Part shown: one piece after another, positions 56,362 to 64,000 of the stretch
How the letters are laid out: every line of letters begins with the position of its first letter
Position numbering within the stretch: position 1 is the stretch's first letter
DNA from: Slackia piriformis YIT 12062
Lineage (GTDB): Bacteria; Actinomycetota; Coriobacteriia; Coriobacteriales; Eggerthellaceae
DNA length: 64,000 nt
Direction of reading: 5' to 3'
Assembly: GCF_000296445.1 (NCBI RefSeq)
Contig: NZ_JH815198.1
Location: 2,501-66,500 of the forward strand
Program-made: the position numbers and the translations under genes
Notes under the pieces: generated by a model
The model's input: the letters and a program-made list of their open reading frames with translations, nothing else
Database searches by the model: none
What the model was told of the DNA's origin: nothing

Positions 56362-57879
56362 ATGATTCGAGATTCCCGCATTGCGAATGATCTGACGGCC
56401 GCCTGGCCCTCGCTGCCCTATATCGCTTTGGGTGTTTGGCTTGCCTGGGCCTATCTTGCGTATAGCGGGTCGATGTGGCTTTCCGACGTGGAAACGAATG
56501 GTGCGAACATCGCGGGGTTCTACATCGCCTCGACGGTCTCGTTCGCAATCGCTATGCTTGCTGCTCCGCTGAAGACGCCTTTCATCGAGCGCTTGCTGCA
56601 AAGTGATGCCTGCGCGCTCGGGGCGGGGTTGTCCGCCTCGCTGGGATGTGTCATGGTTATCCTTGCGGGTTCGTATTATCTTGCGGTTTCGGATCTTTTC
56701 TATCCGGGCGCTTGTTTGACCGGCGTTGCGACGTCGTTTCTGGGCTTGCGCTGTGCCAGGCTGTATGCGGGGCTCGTACCGAGGAAGGCCATTCTTTACA
56801 CGGCTCTTTCGCACGTCGTGATCGCATGCGTGTATTTCGTCGCCATGGGAGCGCCCCAGTGGCAGCCTGTTGCGGGTGGTCCGTCTTTGATGGGAATCAT
56901 CGCGCTTGTTGGCCTGCCCGTCGTGACGGCGCTGCTTGCCTGTCTTCCCGCCATGGTGCCAGGCAAAGACCATGCGGTAACGACGGATAGAAAAGACGTG
57001 CCGCCGGTATTTTGGAAGATGGTCGTCGCCATCTTCGTGTTCGCATTGGTTGAAAATTCCGTGAGGGCGAATATCGTCTACGTGATGCCGCCCGAGGTCA
57101 CCCAGGACACCAATGCGGTTCTCATGATCGTGCGCATCGCGATGGCCGCCGTCTTGGCGTTCATGGCGATGCTCGAGCGCAAGATCGACTTCGGCCGCAT
57201 CTATTCGTTCGTCATGGTCGCAGCCGTCGTCTTCGTTGCGTTCGTTCCAGTCTTCGGGCCTTTGAACGTGGGATGGGGCATGTCGGTTTCGGCGGTATCG
57301 GTGGTTTTCGAGTTCGTCATCTGGTGCATTCTGGCTTTCGTGGCGTTTCAGAAGCGGATTTCGTCCATCGTGGTGTTCGGCTTCGGATACGGAAGCTTCA
57401 TGCTCGGCAGCGCCTTGGGGTGGATGGGAAGCATCTATGTCATCCCCTTGATTGCGGGGCCGTCTTCTCAGTTCGCGGTCTATCTCGTGTTGGCTCTGAC
57501 GGTGCTCGGGTGCGTGTTCGTCCTGTTTTCGGAGCGCGATTTCGATAGGCTTTTCTCGCCCGAAGGCGACCAGGAAAGCCTCGAGCGCCTTTTCGACATC
57601 GAGCCTTTTCATGGTGTTGATGCGAAAAAAAGCCCCTTCTGCGCAATCATTGAGCGTGCGTGCGAGAAATACGAGCTTACTTCTCGGGAAAGTGATGTGC
57701 TGCGCTATCTTGCTATGGGCTATTCTGCTGATGCCGTGTCGGAAAAGCTTGGCATTTCATGGAACACGGTGCGTACGCATTCGCGTAATATCTATACAAA
57801 AATGGGAGTCCATTCTCGCCAGGAGCTTATCGAGGCCGTTGATTGCATGAGGCGCGAGAGCGAATCGCGCCGTTCCTGA
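56362..57879 (+). CDS. Membrane-spanning LuxR-family transcriptional regulator
   Basis: A 505-residue regulator with about twelve hydrophobic helices (residues 15-405) and a C-terminal LuxR domain: YELTSRESDVLRYLAMGYSAD then WNTVRTHSRNIYTKMGV. Like the other large LuxR protein in the window it should bind DNA from the membrane. ATG 56362 has AAGGGGGG just upstream; the longer frame from 56263 has no start support. It follows the molybdoenzyme operon on the same strand after 165 bp and is the obvious candidate regulator of it. Confidence 0.9.
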   Translation: MIRDSRIANDLTAAWPSLPYIALGVWLAWAYLAYSGSMWLSDVETNGANIAGFYIASTVSFAIAMLAAPLKTPFIERLLQSDACALGAGLSASLGCVMVILAGSYYLAVSDLFYPGACLTGVATSFLGLRCARLYAGLVPRKAILYTALSHVVIACVYFVAMGAPQWQPVAGGPSLMGIIALVGLPVVTALLACLPAMVPGKDHAVTTDRKDVPPVFWKMVVAIFVFALVENSVRANIVYVMPPEVTQDTNAVLMIVRIAMAAVLAFMAMLERKIDFGRIYSFVMVAAVVFVAFVPVFGPLNVGWGMSVSAVSVVFEFVIWCILAFVAFQKRISSIVVFGFGYGSFMLGSALGWMGSIYVIPLIAGPSSQFAVYLVLALTVLGCVFVLFSERDFDRLFSPEGDQESLERLFDIEPFHGVDAKKSPFCAIIERACEKYELTSRESDVLRYLAMGYSADAVSEKLGISWNTVRTHSRNIYTKMGVHSRQELIEAVDCMRRESESRRS

Positions 57880-57988
57880 CGAATCAAACCGGCAAGTTCT
57901 AGGCTCAGCCGTCTTCTCGATCAATGCGCAATGGGGAAGCGTGCACGACGGCAAGCAGGCGGGTGCGAGAATGCCAGATGCTCAGAAT

Positions 57989-58525
57989 CTATTTCACGCC
58001 AAGAAGCGCACGGAGCTCTTTACGATTTGAGATGCCGAGCTTTTCGTAGATATGGCGCGTATGCGTCTTGAGGGTTCCTTCGGCTATGAACAGCTCGCGT
58101 TCGATTTGCGGGCCGTTCATTCCCTGCGCATAGAGGCGAAGGATTTCGTCCTCCCGAGGGCTGAGCTTATGTTTCGAGGAAAGGTGGTCGCGCAGCGTCG
58201 TGCGGGCTTCCTCCCTGCCCCAGACAACGAAAATCTGCATGGCGTTTTTCAGGCAGAACAGCAGGAGCACCATGATGCCGAACCGCTTCGAAATATCGTA
58301 GAGCATAAGCGCGATGAGCAGCGTCATGAACGAATATCCCGCGGAAATCATGTAGCTTGACACAACCGTTCCGAGGAATCCTTCGCTGGGGATAAGCAGG
58401 AATCCGCAGAGAGTGAGCGGCAGGGCCGATTTCACAAGCGCATTAAGGCTGATGCGGTCTGAGAGGAAGTACACGAATCCTGCGAACGCCATCATGGCCA
58501 TGGCGGTTGAGATGGAGGAGTGCAT
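57989..58525 (-). CDS. Half-length LuxR-family regulator, probably 5'-truncated
   Basis: A 178-residue product (192 if GTG 58567 is used). It has about five helices (MAMMAFAGFVYFLSD, SYSFMTLLIALMLYDIS and others), equal to the second half of a twelve-helix LuxR regulator, and an intact LuxR domain LSPREDEILRLYAQGMNG ... EGTLKTHTRHIYEKLGI. The first six helices are missing and the frame meets the stop of the holin-like gene 36 nt upstream of GTG 58567. GAAGG lies 8 nt before ATG 58525. It is either a remnant or a short regulator. It is convergent with the large LuxR gene. Confidence 0.7.
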   Translation of the reverse strand: MHSSISTAMAMMAFAGFVYFLSDRISLNALVKSALPLTLCGFLLIPSEGFLGTVVSSYMISAGYSFMTLLIALMLYDISKRFGIMVLLLFCLKNAMQIFVVWGREEARTTLRDHLSSKHKLSPREDEILRLYAQGMNGPQIERELFIAEGTLKTHTRHIYEKLGISNRKELRALLGVK

Positions 58526-58603
58526 TCCTGCGCCTTCGGTTAGCTGATGGGAGGGTCGAAAGCGCACGATGGGGAAAGAGCCGAAGGCACATGAGGGGCG
58601 AGG

Positions 58604-58975
58604 TTAGTCGTTCGCCCCCGTGATGGCGTTCATGATGGCGCTTACGATGCTGATGACGATACTTGCCACGAAGGCGCTTCCGAAGGTTGCGATTTCAAAG
58701 CCAACGTCAAAGAGCCCGTTTGCAAGCCAGGACGCAAGGTAAAGGACGAAGGTGTTGACCACGATGCAGAAGATTCCTAGGGTCAAAAACGAAATAGGAA
58801 GGCTAAGAACCTGCAAAAGCGGCTTGATGGACATGTTGAGCAGCGAAAGGAGCAGCGACAGAATCATCACGCCCGCCCAGGTTTCCATGGTGGAGGCTAT
58901 CTCGATACCGGGGACGAGCCAAACGGCGGCGGCGACGGCAATGGCGGTGACGATCCAACGAAGAATGAATTTCAT
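58604..58975 (-). CDS. Phage-holin-family (type 4_2) membrane protein
   Basis: A 123-residue protein with four hydrophobic helices: FILRWIVTAIAVAAAVWLVPG, VMILSLLLSLLNMSIKPLLQVLSLPISFLTLGIF, FVLYLASWLANG and FVASIVISIVSAIMNAI. The NxxIKPLLxxLxLPxxxLTLGxF pattern marks the family, common in bacterial chromosomes and not a sign of prophage. AGGAGG lies 6 nt before the ATG. Confidence 0.88.
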   Translation of the reverse strand: MKFILRWIVTAIAVAAAVWLVPGIEIASTMETWAGVMILSLLLSLLNMSIKPLLQVLSLPISFLTLGIFCIVVNTFVLYLASWLANGLFDVGFEIATFGSAFVASIVISIVSAIMNAITGAND

Positions 58976-59105
58976 GGCGACCTCCTGGTCCAAAAGAAGG
59001 CAATAGGCACGCTTTTCTGTGCACGTGATGCCGTAAGTTTATGTATAGCCTAGGGCATGGTTTCTGTTTCGGCTCAATCTGGTTTCGTTTCGTTACAATG
59101 GAGCA

Positions 59106-60422
59106 ATGGATACTCGTATGAAAAAACACAGTCAGAAAAACCGCAAGAATTCGTCTGGCCGGTCGAATCGGCGCGTTCGCCGTCCGCAGGCTCCTTCGCG
59201 TGAGGCGATTCTTGCGAAGGGTGGCCTGTATTGCCCTATCGATGGGAGATGCGGCGGCTGCATGCTGCTCAGCGTTCCTTATAATCAGCAGCTTCGTTCC
59301 AAGCAGGCCGAAATGGAGGCTCTTTTCGCCGATCTGCTCGACGGCGATACTTGCATCCGTCCTATCGTTGGCATGAAGGACCCCCGCCATTACCGCAATA
59401 AGGTCGTTTCTCCTTACGTGGGCGTGTACGACAAGAAGGCGCGCCGACGCCGCGTGCTGTGCGGCATGTATGAACGAGGGACGCACCGCGTCATAGATTC
59501 GCGCGAATGCCTGATCGAGAATCAGGAGGCGAAGCGCATTATCCTCGCCATTCGCGACCTCATGCCGAAGTTTGGCATAGCGCCCTATGACGAAGACGCC
59601 GATACGGGCTTTCTTCGCCATGTGCAAGTGCGTGTGGGCCATGCGTCCGGCGAGGTCATGGTGACGCTTGTCACGCGCGAGGATACGTTTCCGGCGTCGA
59701 AGGCGTTTGTGCGTGCCCTGATAAAGATGTACCCCTCCATCACCACGGTGGTGCAGAACGTCAACACGCGCCAGACCAATGTGATTATGGGTGATAAAGA
59801 ACGTACGCTGTACGGCCCCGGGTTCATTCTCGATTCTTTGTGCGGGCTCTCCTTCCGTATTTCGTCAAAATCGTTTTACCAGGTCAATGTAGAGCAGACG
59901 GAGGCTCTGTATACGCGCGCCGTTGAAATGGCCCGGTTGACGGGCGCCGAGACGGTGATGGACGCGTATTGCGGCACGGGAACGATCGGGCTTGTTGCTG
60001 CGCGCGGCGTATCGGGCGGGCCTGGTGCGGCCCGCGTTATCGGCGTGGAAGAACGCCCCGATGCCGTGGCGGATGCGCGCAATAATGCGAGGCATAACGG
60101 TGTTGCAGCGGCCGAATTCGTCGCTGACGATGCGGGCGCGTTCATGCGTACGCTGGCGGCTCGCGGCGAAGAGCTTGACGTGCTGCTGATGGATCCGCCG
60201 CGCAGCGGATCGACGCCCGACTTCTTGAAGGCGGCGTGCACGTTGGCGCCGCATAGAATCGTCTATATATCGTGCAACCCGAAGACGCAGGCGCGGGATG
60301 CGGAGTATCTTGTTGCGCACGGGTATCGCATCGACGAAATGCAGCCTGTGGATATGTTCCCGCATACGCCGCATACCGAAAACATTCTTTCATTCGAGAG
60401 AGTGGGAAATTCGTCGAGATAA
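59106..60422 (+). CDS. rlmD: 23S rRNA (uracil-C5)-methyltransferase, RlmD type
   Basis: A 438-residue SAM-dependent enzyme methylating uracil in 23S rRNA. A basic N-terminal tail replaces the usual TRAM domain. The iron-sulfur ligands start in CPIDGRCGGC; the methyltransferase core has DAYCGTGTIGL, MDPPRSG and the catalytic cysteine in YISCNP, with the terminal PHTPHTENI. The start is uncertain: ATG 59106 has GGAG only 2 nt away, and ATG 59118 is an alternative. Confidence 0.92.
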   Translation: MDTRMKKHSQKNRKNSSGRSNRRVRRPQAPSREAILAKGGLYCPIDGRCGGCMLLSVPYNQQLRSKQAEMEALFADLLDGDTCIRPIVGMKDPRHYRNKVVSPYVGVYDKKARRRRVLCGMYERGTHRVIDSRECLIENQEAKRIILAIRDLMPKFGIAPYDEDADTGFLRHVQVRVGHASGEVMVTLVTREDTFPASKAFVRALIKMYPSITTVVQNVNTRQTNVIMGDKERTLYGPGFILDSLCGLSFRISSKSFYQVNVEQTEALYTRAVEMARLTGAETVMDAYCGTGTIGLVAARGVSGGPGAARVIGVEERPDAVADARNNARHNGVAAAEFVADDAGAFMRTLAARGEELDVLLMDPPRSGSTPDFLKAACTLAPHRIVYISCNPKTQARDAEYLVAHGYRIDEMQPVDMFPHTPHTENILSFERVGNSSR

Positions 60423-60476
60423 AGCATGGATCCGTATGGGGATCGATCGCATTTACGCAAGAAAGCGGAGGTCGTT

Positions 60477-61454
60477 ATGACAGAACATGTGAGTGCAACC
60501 ATTGGAGAAACGCCGCTGATCAAGCTCGAGCGACTGAGCGAAGAAGTTGGCGCAACGGTGTACGTGAAGTTCGAGGCCTCCAACCCGGGGGGTTCGATTA
60601 AGGATCGCGCCGCAATGAACATGATCGATGCGGCGGAAGCCCGCGGGGAGATTGCCCCTGGTCGCAGTGTTTTGGTTGAGCCGACCAGCGGCAATACCGG
60701 TATCGGCATCGCGATGATCGGGGCGGCTCGCGGGTACGATGTGGTGCTGACCATGCCTGAATCCATGAGCAAAGAGCGCCGCATGCTGCTTGCCGCATAC
60801 GGCGCAAAGCTCGTGCTTACGCCCGCCGCCGAAGGCATGGCGGGCGCGCTGGCCGAAGCCGAACGCATTGAGCGCGAAACGTCTGGTGCGTGGATCGTCG
60901 GGCAATTCACCAACCCCGACAATCCTGCGGCGCACGAAAAGACCACCGGTCCCGAAATCAAGAAGGCCCTCGGCGGCGTTAATCCCGATTACGTGGTTGC
61001 CGCAGCGGGCACGGGCGGCACGGTTTCGGGTGTAGCCCACTTCTTCAACGGACATGGTAAATTCCGTCCTGGCGGCCTGGTGGACTTGGTGGGAGAGCGC
61101 GTTCGCATCTATGCTGTAGAACCTGATGAGAGCCCGCTTATTTCTCAGTCGCTTGCGGGCGAGGAGCTGACGCCGGCTCCTCATGGCATTCAAGGAATCG
61201 GAGCGAACTTCGTTCCCGAAACGCTTGACCTTGACGTTTTGGACGGTGCGTTGCGCGTTACGACGGAAGAAGCATATGAGCAGGCTCGTTATATGGCAAA
61301 CGTCGAAGCTCTTCTGGTGGGCATTTCGAGCGGAGCTAATATAGCAGGCGTTCGCAAATTGATCGAGCAGCATCCTGAAGCGAAGGGTTCGACCATCGTG
61401 ACCTTCGCGGTCGATACAGGAGAGCGGTATCTTTCTACATCTTTGTTTGAATAA
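60477..61454 (+). CDS. cysK: Cysteine synthase (O-acetylserine sulfhydrylase)
   Basis: A 325-residue pyridoxal-phosphate enzyme making cysteine from O-acetylserine and sulfide. The cofactor lysine is in NPGGSIKDRA (K42); PTSGNTGIGIAM, the GTGGT phosphate loop (AAAGTGGTVSG) and GISSGAN are all present. CGGAGG precedes ATG 60477. A promoter was not assigned; the gene follows rlmD by 54 bp. Confidence 0.95.
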   Translation: MTEHVSATIGETPLIKLERLSEEVGATVYVKFEASNPGGSIKDRAAMNMIDAAEARGEIAPGRSVLVEPTSGNTGIGIAMIGAARGYDVVLTMPESMSKERRMLLAAYGAKLVLTPAAEGMAGALAEAERIERETSGAWIVGQFTNPDNPAAHEKTTGPEIKKALGGVNPDYVVAAAGTGGTVSGVAHFFNGHGKFRPGGLVDLVGERVRIYAVEPDESPLISQSLAGEELTPAPHGIQGIGANFVPETLDLDVLDGALRVTTEEAYEQARYMANVEALLVGISSGANIAGVRKLIEQHPEAKGSTIVTFAVDTGERYLSTSLFE

Positions 61455-61497
61455 GGTGATAACTATAAATAATGTATCAAGTGTAAAAAGGATACTA

Positions 61498-62130
61498 ATG
61501 GAGAAAATAGACATTGTCCTCGCAAGCGGGAGCCCGCGCAGGAAGGATCTCATGGAGCGCGAAGGCGTGGAATTCACCGTTCGCGTTTCTGAAGTGGATG
61601 AATCTTTGGAGCCAGACCTTTTAAGGCAGCCGGAAGAGGCGGCTAAAAAACTGGCGGAGCGCAAAGCTCGAGCCGTTCTAGAGGAAATGCTCAATGAGGC
61701 ATATGTGGGAACGGCCATGGTGGTTGGCGCTGACACTATGGTGGTTGCCGACGGCGTTATCTACGGAAAGCCCGAGGACGAAGCGGACGCTCGCCGTATC
61801 CTCGGCGAGCTTTCGGGCCGCGCGCACCAGGTTATTACCGGCGTTTCCGTTTGGTTGGCGGGCGCTCCGGCCAACGAAGAGGACATTTCCATTGCGTTTC
61901 GGTCTTTCGCCGAAACGAGCCATGTGTTCTTCAAGGAACTTGACGAAGAACTGATCGATAGATATATCGCCACGGGCGAACCGATGGACAAGGCGGGGGC
62001 ATACGGCGTGCAGGGCAAGGGCGGCGAGATGCTGGTCGAGCGTGTTGCGGGCGATTTCGACAATGTGGTGGGACTTCCCGTGAAGCGCCTTATTGCGGAG
62101 TTCGGAGAGTTTTTCGAGGCGGCGAAATAG
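61498..62130 (+). CDS. maf: Maf-type nucleoside triphosphate pyrophosphatase
   Basis: A 210-residue house-cleaning enzyme that hydrolyses dTTP/UTP or modified nucleotides to monophosphates. VLASGSPRRKDLMEREG, GADTMVVADG, GKPEDEADARRIL and DKAGAYGVQGKG are the family landmarks. I chose ATG 61498 with AAAAAGGA upstream; the longer frame from 61447 overlaps cysK. Co-directional with tilS, which starts 2 nt after the stop. Confidence 0.94.
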   Translation: MEKIDIVLASGSPRRKDLMEREGVEFTVRVSEVDESLEPDLLRQPEEAAKKLAERKARAVLEEMLNEAYVGTAMVVGADTMVVADGVIYGKPEDEADARRILGELSGRAHQVITGVSVWLAGAPANEEDISIAFRSFAETSHVFFKELDEELIDRYIATGEPMDKAGAYGVQGKGGEMLVERVAGDFDNVVGLPVKRLIAEFGEFFEAAK

Positions 62131-62132
62131 GC

Positions 62133-63215
62133 ATGGCTCAATCGCTTTTCGACTCCGTTATGAAGACGGTGCGAGAACACGATATGGCATCGTCTGAAAA
62201 CGTCGCGCTTCTGATGGTTAGCGGTGGCTCCGACAGCACGGCGCTGGCATACCTTGCGGCCCAGATGGTGGCTGCAGGCGAACTCGGGGCGGTTTCTATG
62301 CTGCATGTCAATCACAAGCTGCGTGGCGAAGCATCGGATGGGGACGCCGCCTTCGTGGCCGACTTGGCTTCAAGGCTGGAAATCCCCCTGTTCCTCTGCG
62401 AGGTCGATATCGCCGAAATGGTTCGGAGCACCGGTGGGAACATGGAGGCCCTCGCTCGCGCAGAACGATACAGAGCTGCGCGCGAAGCGCTGGAAAGTAC
62501 GTGTCTTCATCTAGGGTTTTCCCTGGAAGCGGGTCGTGTCTTCGTTGCCCATACGGCGGATGATAGAGTTGAGAACTTTTACATGCGCTCCATTGTCGGT
62601 ACGGGGCCGGGCGGCTTTCGCTCCATGAAGCACGATGTCATGATCGACGGGTGCCGCGTGTGCAGACCCCTGCTTGAGGTTGGTCGAGACGAGTTGCGCT
62701 CGTATGTCCTGCATCGCCATGATGCAGTGCAAGATGAGCACGGCGCCGCGTGGCGCGAGGACGCCACCAATGCGGACACCGACAGGTTTCGCGCGTTCGT
62801 TCGCCACGAGATAGTGCCGCGTGCCAAAGAGCGCAACCCCCGATTGCTGGAAACGCTGACGCGCACCATGAATCTCATTGCCGAAGAGGATGACATGCTC
62901 ATCCGTGACGCTCGCGTGCTTCTTCTTGAGAAGGTGGTTCCGCTGGGAACATCGCCTGCCGAGGGATTTTTGGTGTCTCCTGCATTGGCGGATAGTTCGC
63001 TGCCTCTTGTTCGTCGCGTAATCGATAGGGTTCTTTCCTTAATGCTTGGCCGTGATGCTCGCGTAGAGACCTCATCTATTCAGGCGTGTGTCGATGGGCT
63101 TGGGAAAAGCGGATACGTTGCGAACATTCAGGGAGATATCGCTGTGTCGTATAACAGGCAGGGGCTTCGCCTTGAGCCTATGGCCGCATTTCGTGCGCGG
63201 AGGAAGAAGGGGTAG
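62133..63215 (+). CDS. tilS: tRNA(Ile)-lysidine synthetase
   Basis: A 360-residue ATP-dependent enzyme that modifies C34 of the CAU-anticodon tRNA-Ile to lysidine, required to read AUA. The PP-loop MVSGGSDSTALAY and the segments HVNHKLRGEASDGDAAFV, LARAERYRAAREA and AHTADDRVENFYMRSIVGTG are intact. It lies 2 nt after maf, so the two are translationally coupled. The sequence ends before a long C-terminal extension seen in some TilS proteins. Confidence 0.95.
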   Translation: MAQSLFDSVMKTVREHDMASSENVALLMVSGGSDSTALAYLAAQMVAAGELGAVSMLHVNHKLRGEASDGDAAFVADLASRLEIPLFLCEVDIAEMVRSTGGNMEALARAERYRAAREALESTCLHLGFSLEAGRVFVAHTADDRVENFYMRSIVGTGPGGFRSMKHDVMIDGCRVCRPLLEVGRDELRSYVLHRHDAVQDEHGAAWREDATNADTDRFRAFVRHEIVPRAKERNPRLLETLTRTMNLIAEEDDMLIRDARVLLLEKVVPLGTSPAEGFLVSPALADSSLPLVRRVIDRVLSLMLGRDARVETSSIQACVDGLGKSGYVANIQGDIAVSYNRQGLRLEPMAAFRARRKKG

Positions 63216-63445
63216 CGACGCCTTGAATGCGCGCAGCGTGCGACTTCGCTCGGGTATCTGCTTTGGTTCGCGGCAATATGCCCAGGAAAGGCTTGATCGG
63301 TCGGGCGTTTCTAATTTCTTTTTTCGAATCGGACGTTCCTCTGGTTTTTTGCGGGCTATTTCGTAGTATGGACGAAGAAGAAGGTGACGAAGAAAAGGCG
63401 AGTCTCCGTTTGCGGGATTCGACAGCATGTGAGCGAGGCGTGTCA

Positions 63446-64000
63446 ATGGGTGAAAACATAGAAGACTGCGGCGGTGCATTGCACGGTCGCTGCCGACTGA
63501 TCAATCGCAATCCGGACGTCTATATGGTTCGGGTGCCGTTCATGAATATTTCGACGTCGGAGACGAACGTCTACATTGTCAAGGACGGAGACGAAGCCCT
63601 TGTCGTTGATACGGGCGCGCCCACGGACAAGGGGGCCGTCGTACTTTCGGAGGCGTTTGAAATCTTGGGGATAGACCCTTCGAGAGCTTCTTTCTTCTTG
63701 ACGCATCTTCATATGGACCATGCGGGTCTGGTCGATAGGCTCGTGCCTTGCGAGGCTCCGCTCTATGTCAATAAGACTGACTTCGACCTTATGAACGCCT
63801 CGAAAGGTCCTCAATTTTGGAAGCGCATGGAGCTGCGCATGCTCGAAGAGGGGCTCGGTCCTGAAAAGACCAGGCTTTATTGTCGGATCGGACATTACGG
63901 TATCGGCATTGACAGCTTTGACGCCGCAGGGCGAGATGTGCGTTTTGTCGACGAAGGCGACTCCCTTTTCGTCGGGCGGCATGAATTCAAGGTGGTTTCG
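63446..64000 (+). CDS. MBL-fold metallo-hydrolase (3' end outside window)
   Basis: At least 185 residues are encoded before the window ends. VYIVKDGDEALVVDTGAP and the metal motif THLHMDHAGLVDRL identify a metallo-beta-lactamase fold. GAGGCG lies 7 nt before ATG 63446; an in-frame ATG at 63368 would add 26 acidic residues but has no binding site. The substrate is unknown. The 63216-63445 interval before it holds no other gene I can support. Confidence 0.85.
   Translation, partial: MGENIEDCGGALHGRCRLINRNPDVYMVRVPFMNISTSETNVYIVKDGDEALVVDTGAPTDKGAVVLSEAFEILGIDPSRASFFLTHLHMDHAGLVDRLVPCEAPLYVNKTDFDLMNASKGPQFWKRMELRMLEEGLGPEKTRLYCRIGHYGIGIDSFDAAGRDVRFVDEGDSLFVGRHEFKVVS

Noticed and set aside
55138-57612. 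824-codon minus-strand open frame opposite the NapH-like and LuxR genes
   Set aside because: It spans two well-supported plus-strand genes and is rich in R, H, Q, D and E as expected for antisense of membrane proteins.
58604-58975. Phage-holin family protein as evidence for a prophage
   Set aside because: No integrase, capsid, tail, lysin or attachment site is nearby; this holin-type family is common on bacterial chromosomes.

Overview
The window looks like chromosomal DNA of a moderately high-GC, anaerobic actinobacterium of the class Coriobacteriia, most likely an Eggerthellaceae relative (Eggerthella, Slackia, Gordonibacter and similar). This rests on three things seen together: LuxR-type regulators with a multi-membrane-spanning N-terminus next to respiratory oxidoreductases, a Tat-exported lipoprotein flavin reductase, and a Tat-exported molybdopterin oxidoreductase with iron-sulfur and membrane partners. 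The genus is an inference. I see no phage, insertion sequence, CRISPR array or plasmid feature; this is ordinary chromosome with accessory metabolic modules.

Layout. 0-2.7 kb: the 3' part of a 23S rRNA gene and a 5S rRNA gene, ended by a strong terminator. 2.8-8.5 kb: a DUF1653 protein, homoserine dehydrogenase, tRNA-Leu(CAG), a pyridoxal kinase-like gene, a small acidic-tailed membrane protein and seryl-tRNA synthetase. 8.6-18.6 kb, mostly plus strand: two membrane-anchored proteins of unknown function, a stand-alone protein resembling the N-terminal domain of cyanophycin synthetase, a YtxH/apolipoprotein-like protein, a PRC-barrel protein, a TVP38/DedA-type membrane protein, exodeoxyribonuclease III, a 47-residue membrane peptide directly before a TrkH potassium transporter, an OB-fold-like membrane protein and the ribosome GTPase RsgA. 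18.8-25 kb: an ArsP_2-type putative manganese/heavy-metal exporter, an HD-domain protein, a TRIC-type channel, a zinc-dependent phospholipase C-like protein, a UMF1-type MFS transporter and a TM2 protein.

25-28.4 kb: a Tat lipoprotein FAD reductase divergent from its probable membrane LuxR regulator, with a perfect dyad in the shared promoter region. 28.5-34.4 kb: thiC, an EF-G-like GTPase and a DEAD-box RNA helicase that appears to start at ATA. 35-42.1 kb: a guanidino-compound module made of a dimethylarginine dimethylaminohydrolase (DDAH), a divergent and strongly codon-biased glycine-amidinotransferase-like enzyme, a DMT transporter, an unknown protein, an MHS-type MFS transporter and a TetR regulator. 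42.3-45.5 kb: a polar amino-acid ABC transporter whose permease carries an extra extracytoplasmic domain. 46-48.2 kb: groES-groEL behind a CIRCE operator.

48.6-57.9 kb: a respiratory operon with an unknown protein, the molybdoenzyme, a DmsB-like subunit, a DmsC-like anchor, a TorD-like chaperone, NapG-like and NapH-like ferredoxins, then a membrane LuxR regulator. 58-64 kb: a half-length LuxR gene, a holin-like membrane protein, an RlmD-type rRNA methyltransferase, cysteine synthase, Maf, TilS and the start of an MBL-fold hydrolase cut by the window edge.

The strongest candidates for something not yet described are the guanidino module, the terminator-bounded flavin reductase/LuxR pair, the CphA-N-like protein with its membrane-anchored neighbours, and the molybdoenzyme operon of unknown substrate.
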